Assembly (NCBI GenBank): GCA_016288815.1
Contig: JAEELF010000030.1
Span: 1 to 64,000 of the forward strand
Length of the DNA: 64,000 nucleotides
Reading direction: 5' to 3'
Origin: Ruminococcus sp.
GTDB taxonomy: Bacteria > Bacillota > Clostridia > Oscillospirales > Ruminococcaceae
Below the pieces are notes generated by a model, which ran no database searches, had not been told where the DNA came from, and saw only the letters and a list, made by a program, of their open reading frames with translations. Both the position numbers and the translations under genes were made by a program. Position 1 is the stretch's first letter. Every line of letters starts with the position of its first letter. This document shows positions 59,146 through 64,000 of this stretch, piece by piece.

Positions 59146-59181
59146 TGCGGCTGCTGTACTGATGTACGGCAGCCGTTTTTT
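59146..59181 (+). terminator. Terminator of pspA operon
   Basis: CGGCTGCTGTAC (59148-59159) pairs with GTACGGCAGCCG (59164-59175, one G-U pair), followed by TTTTTT. The T run overlaps the stop codon of spoVM on the other strand. Confidence 0.88.
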
Positions 59182-59264
59182 CATTCCGCGTCCTTCTTGA
59201 TACGGAACAGCACGCGGAAGATTCCCGAAAGGACCTTCGGGCTCTTTATCACTACTATTTTCAT
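59181..59264 (-). CDS. spoVM: Stage V sporulation protein M (SpoVM)
   Basis: 27 residues: an amphipathic helix starting MKIVVIKSPKVLSGIFRVLF and ending RIKKDAE. It aligns with the 26-residue B. subtilis SpoVM (MKFYTIKLPKFLGGIVRAM...), including the key proline (P9) and glycine. SpoVM recognises the convex forespore membrane and anchors SpoIVA. Position downstream of thiN in the prpC-prkC-rsgA-thiN block matches Bacillus. AGGAGGG lies 6-7 nt upstream of the ATG but inside a perfect hairpin. Confidence 0.9.
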   Translation of the reverse strand: MKIVVIKSPKVLSGIFRVLFRIKKDAE

Positions 59265-59268
59265 ATGT

Positions 59269-59309
59269 ATCCCTCCTTCGTATGGTATATTATACTCAGA
59301 AGGAGGGAT
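59269..59309 (-). promoter_or_regulatory. spoVM leader hairpin sequestering the ribosome site, with a -10 in the loop
   Basis: On the minus strand ATCCCTCCTTC (59309-59299) is perfectly complementary to GAAGGAGGGAT (59279-59269), the spoVM Shine-Dalgarno region. The 19-nt loop contains TATAAT (59294-59289). No clear sigma-A -35 sits 17 nt upstream of it. Confidence 0.65.
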
Positions 59310-59319
59310 CATTGTTACT

Positions 59320-59955
59320 TCAGGACTGTATCACCAGCGCGAGGCCGCTTTCTATTTCAAGGAAAGCCTGCCCCTCTGTTATCTCGTTGCTCACGCCAAT
59401 GGGATACGAAGCCTTCATCTCATAGTTTTCAAGGGGGTACTTCACTCCCCGGAGGCTTTTTATCTTCACAGTCTCGGTCAGTGCGAACACGGACAGGTAT
59501 TTGTAACCCCAGCGCTCGCTCTCGTCAGTGTACATCGCCTCGCCTTCCTCAGCGCCCTGCACAATTACAGTCTCGTTTCCGATAAGAATGAGGCTGGCTC
59601 CGTGCTCCCGGGCATAAAGCATGGTCTGGATGTTGGCAAAGGCGTGGTCGAACCGCGGACCGCCCAGTGCTCCGTAGAGGTAGATCAGGCTGTATCCGCG
59701 TTCTATGGCTATCTTTACCGCCATGAGCGTGTCAGTATCGTCCTTCTCCGGGACAGTCCTTATTATCTCGCAGTCCTCGGGGAGCTTTCCGCTGTAGGAA
59801 TCAAAGTCCCCCACTATCACGTCCGGCTTCAGCTTCAGCTTCTTGACGTGCTTGTAGCCGCTGTCGGCGCAGATAACATAGCCGTGGTGGTTGGGGAACC
59901 AGTACTTTGCGATGTTGCCCAGATCTCCGCCGGCAAAAACATGACATCTTTTCAT
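59320..59955 (-). CDS. thiN: Thiamine pyrophosphokinase
   Basis: 211 residues from the ATG at 59955, which overlaps the rsgA stop (ATGA). The catalytic fold shows VFAGGDLGNIAKYW, KPDVIVGDFDS (metal-binding Asp residues), KDDTDTLMAVKIAIERGY and LYGALGGPRFDHAFANIQTM. It makes thiamine diphosphate directly from thiamine, supporting salvage. The C-terminal beta domain binds thiamine. Confidence 0.94.
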   Translation of the reverse strand: MKRCHVFAGGDLGNIAKYWFPNHHGYVICADSGYKHVKKLKLKPDVIVGDFDSYSGKLPEDCEIIRTVPEKDDTDTLMAVKIAIERGYSLIYLYGALGGPRFDHAFANIQTMLYAREHGASLILIGNETVIVQGAEEGEAMYTDESERWGYKYLSVFALTETVKIKSLRGVKYPLENYEMKASYPIGVSNEITEGQAFLEIESGLALVIQS

Positions 59956-60812
59956 TTCAGCTCCCACTCCTTCAGCTGCTTCGCTTCCTCGTACATCGCG
60001 CAGTAGCCCGCGTGACGGCTCGGGTGTATCTCTCCCCTGCTGACTGCCTCGATGACCGCACAGCCCTTCTCGCATGTGTGGGAGCAGTCGCTGAAACGGC
60101 AGGCGTCTGTATACTGCTCAAACTCGCGGAAGCAGCCCGCCAGCTCCTCCTTGCGGATAACGTCGTAGCGGTTGGTGTCAAAGGTCGAAAAGCCCGGTGT
60201 ATCTGCTATGTAGCCGCCCTCCGCCAGCTTGTACAGCACGGCGGTGCGGGTGGTGTGGCGGCCGCGCCCGAGCTTGCGGCTTATCTCTGCGGTCGGGATA
60301 TCGAGGGTGGGGTCAACGGCGTTCAGCAGCGTGGACTTTCCTGCCCCGGAGTTCCCGGTGAAGGCGCTTATCTTCCCCCGCAGGAGCTCACGCACGGCTT
60401 CGACTGTGCGGGCGTCGGAGTAGTCAACGTCGAGGACGTCTATGCCGATGCTGCCGTATATCTCGCGTATCTGGGCGCTGCCGCCGAGGTCGGTCTTGGT
60501 TATCACCATGATCGGGCGTATGCCTTTGTACTCAGCTATCGCGATGAATTTGTCGAGTATCAGGTAATTCGGCGCGGGCGAGCACGTCGATACCACGAAG
60601 ATGAGCTGGTCGAGATTCGCGAGCGGCGGGCGGATTATGCTGTTCCTGCGCTCGTGTACCTCTGTTATCACGCCGTCGGCGACTGTTACCTCGTCGCCGA
60701 CGAAGGGCGTTATGCCGCGGCTCCTGAATACTCCGCGGGCTTTGCACTCATATATGCCGTCAGGGGACTCTACTGTATAGAGTCCCCCAACGCATTTCGT
60801 TATTATTCCCAT
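59952..60812 (-). CDS. rsgA: Ribosome small-subunit GTPase RsgA
   Basis: 286 residues. An OB domain (about 1-60) is followed by a circularly permuted GTPase: G4 ITKTDLGG, G1 FTGNSGAGKSTLLN, then G2/G3 GRHTTRTAVLYKL and IADTPGFSTFD. The C-terminal zinc knuckle has C-x-FSDCSHTCEKGCAV with Cys/His ligands. It matures the 30S subunit. The start overlaps the end of prkC by 10 bp. Confidence 0.96.
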   Translation of the reverse strand: MGIITKCVGGLYTVESPDGIYECKARGVFRSRGITPFVGDEVTVADGVITEVHERRNSIIRPPLANLDQLIFVVSTCSPAPNYLILDKFIAIAEYKGIRPIMVITKTDLGGSAQIREIYGSIGIDVLDVDYSDARTVEAVRELLRGKISAFTGNSGAGKSTLLNAVDPTLDIPTAEISRKLGRGRHTTRTAVLYKLAEGGYIADTPGFSTFDTNRYDVIRKEELAGCFREFEQYTDACRFSDCSHTCEKGCAVIEAVSRGEIHPSRHAGYCAMYEEAKQLKEWELK

Positions 60813-63253
60813 GTGTTTTCGCCCGGCTCATCACCGCCACCATTCTCGGTCTCCGGCTCAGTGGGCTCAACATACGGCTCCTGAGTGGTAGTCTGCTGCG
60901 GCTCGGGTCCGAGACTGAGCACGACTGTTATCGTTGCGCCGCTGCTGGTCTCAGTTCCAGCCTCGGGATACTGGCGTATGATCGAGTTGTACGGAACTGT
61001 GCTCGAGTACTCCCAGTTCGGGTCAACTGCGAAGCTGAAGTCGCCGTACATGGAAGTTGCGCTGTCGTAATTCATGCCAACTACGTTCGGTATCTTCAGT
61101 GCCGGGAATGCTCCGATAGCCTGGAATGCACTGTTGAAGTCCTCGGAATCGGTCGTGTAGCTGCCCGACGCGAAGTCGAAGGTGTAGGTTCCGATTATCG
61201 CGTTAGCGAATGTGTTAAGGTTCGTGACGGATACCGTTACGCTTACCTTCTCGCCTGCGCCCTCGACGCTCTGGGTGTATTCGCTCAGAGGCGGTGCAGG
61301 GAGGTTAGGTGTCTCGACTGTGGTGGTCTTGCCCTCCTCGTCGCGCATGATGAACGATACTACGAAACGTCCGCTGACGCCGTCGGGGAAGCGTATCGTG
61401 TAGGGGATCTCGCCGTCAGGTGCTACGCCGTTGGAGACGTAGAGGACGATCTCGGTTCCCTCGTCTACCTCGGAGCCGACCTCAAGGCTCTGCTCGACTA
61501 CGATGCCCTCCTTCTCGTAGGAGTTCTTCTGCTCTGTCCTTACCTTGAGCATATCGTACTCGGCAACTGCCTTTGCGTCGTTGATGTCCTTCTTCGTGTA
61601 GTCCTTGACTGTTATCTTGTTCGCGTTGGAGCCCATGCTGACGTAGAGGACTACCTTGAAGTCCTTGTTCTTGTGGATCATGGTGCCCGCCTCGGGCTCG
61701 GTCTTGATGACGTAGCCCTCCGCGATGCTCGGATCGGATATCTTGGTTATGGTGAACTCGATGTTCCTTGCGCGGAGCTGGTCAACGGCGAGGTCGCTGT
61801 TGATGTTCACGACGTCGGGCACCTCGACGGTCTCCTGTCCGAGGCTTACCTTGACGCGGAGCGTGTCGCCCTTGTTGAACTCGGAGTCCGCGGGGATGCT
61901 CTGCTCAATGATGACGTTCTCGTCGGCGTCGGAGTACTCTCTGCTCTCGATCTCGAATACGAGGACGTTGCTGTAGAGGCTGTTTGCGTAGTTGTAGTCC
62001 ATGCCTACGACGTTAGGCATTGTGAAGTCGTTCTTCTGCTTGTCGCCCTTGAGCATGGTACTGAGGAGCTGCGCTACGAAGATGACCGCTACTACGATGA
62101 CTACGACTACGACAGCCGTGAGCACCGGTACTACGAGCGATGAGCGCTCTTCCTCTTCCTCCTCGTCGTCCTCTCCGCCCTCGTAGTAGCCGTTGTCGTA
62201 GCCGGGCTGCTGGGCGAAGCGCTGGGGAGCTCCCTGCGGGGGATATGCGTTCCCTGCGGCAGCCTGTGCGGCGTAGACCGGTGCTGCCTGCTGGGCGAAT
62301 GCTGCTGCGGAGGCTGTCTGGGCGTCGTCTGCGGAGACGTCCTGTCCGCCGGCTGCGCCGTAGAACTTGGTGTCGTCGGTCTCCTCAGTCTCGTCCTCCT
62401 CCTGATAGTAGCCGAAGGTGATTGTGGGGTCAGCCTTGAAGCGCTCGATGTCGGCGATCATCTCGGCTGTGGTCTGGTATCTGTCCTCGGGCGCCTTTTC
62501 CATAGCGCGGAGGACGATCTCCTCGAGTCCGTCCGGGATATCGGGATTTATCGCTCTCGGACGCTCGGGGGTGTCGTGCATATGCATTACGGCGATAGCT
62601 ACGGGGTTATCGCTGTCGAAGGGCTTTTTGCCCGTGAGCATCTCGTACATCATAGCTCCGACGGAGTAGATGTCGCTCTTGGCGTCGGTGACGTTGCCGC
62701 TCGCCTGCTCGGGGGAGATGTAATGTACGCTGCCGATAGCCTGATCGGTAGCGGTCTTGCCCTCCTCACGGGCGAACTTCGCGATGCCGAAGTCCATGAC
62801 CTTTATCGTGCCGTCGGTGAACATCATGATGTTCTGCGGCTTGATGTCGCGGTGGACGATGCCCTTGTCGTGTGCGTGCTGAAGCGCACGGAGTATCTGG
62901 ATAACGAAGTGGACGGTGTCCTTCCACGTCAGCACCTTCTCCTCCTCGATGTACTCCTTGAGGGTGATGCCGTCGATGTACTCCATTACGATGTACTGGA
63001 TCTTATCCGAAAAGCCGACGTCGTAGATCTTTACGATGTTCGGGTGGGAGAGAACTGCTATCGCCTTGGACTCGTTGCGGAAGCGGCGCAGGAACTCCTC
63101 GTTCTCTGCGTACTCCTTCTTGAGTATCTTGATCGCGACGGTCTTGTTGTCGATGACATCGACTCCCTTGTAGACCTCAGCCATGCCTCCGACGCCTATC
63201 AGTTCTGTTATCTCATAGCGTCCGTCGAGCTTCTTGCCAATGTTCTTATCCAT
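60803..63253 (-). CDS. prkC: Eukaryotic-type Ser/Thr kinase with PASTA repeats (PrkC/StkP)
   Basis: 816 residues. Kinase domain about 11-270: GVGGMAEVYKG loop, Lys42 in VAIKIL, HRDIKPQNIM with Asp136, DFGIAKF. A Pro/Ala/Gln-rich cytoplasmic linker and an acidic run lead to one membrane span (about 375-400). Outside are three tandem PASTA repeats (starting MPNVVGMDY, VEVPDVVN, ITVKDYTKK), an Ig-like stretch of about 100 residues, and a fourth PASTA (KIPNVVGMNY). The tail is Thr/Pro/Glu-rich. It senses peptidoglycan fragments and controls growth and, in Bacillus, germination. Confidence 0.95.
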   Translation of the reverse strand: MDKNIGKKLDGRYEITELIGVGGMAEVYKGVDVIDNKTVAIKILKKEYAENEEFLRRFRNESKAIAVLSHPNIVKIYDVGFSDKIQYIVMEYIDGITLKEYIEEEKVLTWKDTVHFVIQILRALQHAHDKGIVHRDIKPQNIMMFTDGTIKVMDFGIAKFAREEGKTATDQAIGSVHYISPEQASGNVTDAKSDIYSVGAMMYEMLTGKKPFDSDNPVAIAVMHMHDTPERPRAINPDIPDGLEEIVLRAMEKAPEDRYQTTAEMIADIERFKADPTITFGYYQEEDETEETDDTKFYGAAGGQDVSADDAQTASAAAFAQQAAPVYAAQAAAGNAYPPQGAPQRFAQQPGYDNGYYEGGEDDEEEEEERSSLVVPVLTAVVVVVIVVAVIFVAQLLSTMLKGDKQKNDFTMPNVVGMDYNYANSLYSNVLVFEIESREYSDADENVIIEQSIPADSEFNKGDTLRVKVSLGQETVEVPDVVNINSDLAVDQLRARNIEFTITKISDPSIAEGYVIKTEPEAGTMIHKNKDFKVVLYVSMGSNANKITVKDYTKKDINDAKAVAEYDMLKVRTEQKNSYEKEGIVVEQSLEVGSEVDEGTEIVLYVSNGVAPDGEIPYTIRFPDGVSGRFVVSFIMRDEEGKTTTVETPNLPAPPLSEYTQSVEGAGEKVSVTVSVTNLNTFANAIIGTYTFDFASGSYTTDSEDFNSAFQAIGAFPALKIPNVVGMNYDSATSMYGDFSFAVDPNWEYSSTVPYNSIIRQYPEAGTETSSGATITVVLSLGPEPQQTTTQEPYVEPTEPETENGGGDEPGENTWE

Positions 63254-63275
63254 CGTTTCTTTCCTTTCTTTCCTT

Positions 63276-64000
63276 TCAGTCAGAAATTACCGCGACTGTT
63301 ATGTTGTCGCGTCCGCCCTTGCTCAGCGCAAGGTCGATAAGAGCTTGTGCGACGTCGTCGAGCGGTCTTTCCGCGATGACATCGTATATTTCATCGTCTG
63401 CGCAGTAGCCGGACAGTCCGTCCGAGCACAGCAGCAGGCTGATCTTATCCTCGTAGTTGAGTGTGAAGGTATCGGGCTGCACGGTCTTTTCGACTCCCAC
63501 GGCGCGGACCAGCATATGCTTCTGCGGGTGGGTCTCGATCTCCTCTTCGGATATCTTGCCCTGTTCATAGAGGAGCGCGGGGACGTTGTGGTCGGTGGTT
63601 ATCCTGTGCAGGCCGCTGTCGGTGATGAGGTAGGCTCTGCTGTCGCCGACATTGGCGATGTACGCTGCCTTAGCGGTCACGAACGCTGCGACGCAGGTCG
63701 TGCCCATGCCGAAGCTGCTGAAATCGAGCCGCGCTCGGGTGTATATCACCGAATTTGCGGCTGATATGGACGATACGAGAAGTCTGCGGATACCTTCGGG
63801 GTCGAGGCTCTCGGAGTAGCCCGCCGAGAATCGCTGGAAGAACTCCTCTATCGCGAGGGCGCTCGCTTCCTTGCCGGAGCGCTCACCGCCCATTCCGTCG
63901 CATACCACGGCGAGTATGTTGTGTCCGAAGTATTCACATCTGACAGCGTCCTGGTTCTCATCGCGCTTCAGACCGATATCCGTTCCGGATCTGAATCTCA
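63276..64000 (-). CDS. prpC: PP2C-type Ser/Thr phosphatase (PrpC), 5' end outside the window
   Basis: About 241 residues inside the window; the reading frame continues past base 64000. Motifs: DIGLKRDENQDA (near the N-terminus), VVCDGMGGERSG (metal-binding Asp), GMGTTCVAAFV, ANVGDSRAYLI and LLLCSDGLSG with GGRDNITV near the end. It reverses PrkC phosphorylation. An internal ATG/GTG near 63908 is not the start, because the conserved first motif lies upstream of it. 22 bp from prkC. Confidence 0.95.
   Translation of the reverse strand, partial: RFRSGTDIGLKRDENQDAVRCEYFGHNILAVVCDGMGGERSGKEASALAIEEFFQRFSAGYSESLDPEGIRRLLVSSISAANSVIYTRARLDFSSFGMGTTCVAAFVTAKAAYIANVGDSRAYLITDSGLHRITTDHNVPALLYEQGKISEEEIETHPQKHMLVRAVGVEKTVQPDTFTLNYEDKISLLLCSDGLSGYCADDEIYDVIAERPLDDVAQALIDLALSKGGRDNITVAVISD

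Overview
The window looks like a chromosomal segment of a spore-forming, fibre-degrading Oscillospiraceae bacterium close to Ruminococcus. Evidence: five sporulation genes (spoIIP, gerW, spoIVA, a sipL-like gene, spoVM), a GH9 and a GH5 endoglucanase with Ruminococcus-style architecture, glycogen/maltodextrin enzymes, an anaerobic pyruvate formate-lyase and a 2-oxoacid:ferredoxin oxidoreductase. Host genes are GC-rich. The first 2 kb is clearly AT-richer and reads as acquired DNA. The species cannot be fixed from the sequence alone.

Layout. 1-2.0 kb: tail of an IS256-type transposase, a shortened serine recombinase and a sigma-factor-like gene, ending beside tRNA-Arg(CCG). 2.3-5.7 kb: YiiX-like hydrolase, spoIIP, polysaccharide deacetylase, DUF2752 protein. 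5.7-13.4 kb: a long leftward gene train (M50 protease, scpA, scpB, DUF2953, gerW, D,D-carboxypeptidase, rluB, small acetyltransferase-like gene, metA, two DUF4190 proteins). 13.6 kb: rpmB, then about 0.7 kb of repeat-rich non-coding DNA. 14.5-22 kb: membrane-anchored GH9 cellulase, a GH13 enzyme fused to DUF1653, an HD hydrolase and a PAS-GGDEF-EAL protein. 22-26.4 kb: AI-2E transporter, then pyruvate formate-lyase split into a catalytic core gene, a 69-residue ORF and a separate glycyl-radical-domain gene. 26.4-28.4 kb: tetrahydrofolate riboswitch, folT, folC. 28.8-37.3 kb: coaX, greA, lysS, a coiled-coil membrane protein, a VanY-like lipoprotein, ilvE and a beta-CASP nuclease. 37.5-40.6 kb: spoIVA and the sipL-like gene. 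40.8-47.7 kb: HAD phosphatase, then iorA, iorB, paaK and an ACT-domain gene interleaved with unknown small acidic proteins. 48.2-52.1 kb: malQ and glycogen phosphorylase. 52.2-54.5 kb: serC-serA. 54.7-56.8 kb: GH5 lipoprotein cellulase. 57-59.1 kb: DUF2975/YozG-type HTH pair, pspA and a small membrane peptide. 59.2-64 kb: the conserved block prpC-prkC-rsgA-thiN-spoVM on the minus strand.

How the genes fit together. Surface cellulases supply oligosaccharides. GH13, MalQ and phosphorylase handle storage glucan. PFL and IOR/PaaK process pyruvate and aryl/2-oxo acids anaerobically. Folate uptake is under riboswitch control. The most unusual items are the split PFL, a spoVM Shine-Dalgarno sequence buried in a perfect hairpin whose loop holds a promoter -10, the GH13-DUF1653 fusion, a cluster of TTATCG motifs in front of the DUF2975/HTH pair, and a HAD gene whose best start codon appears to be ATC.
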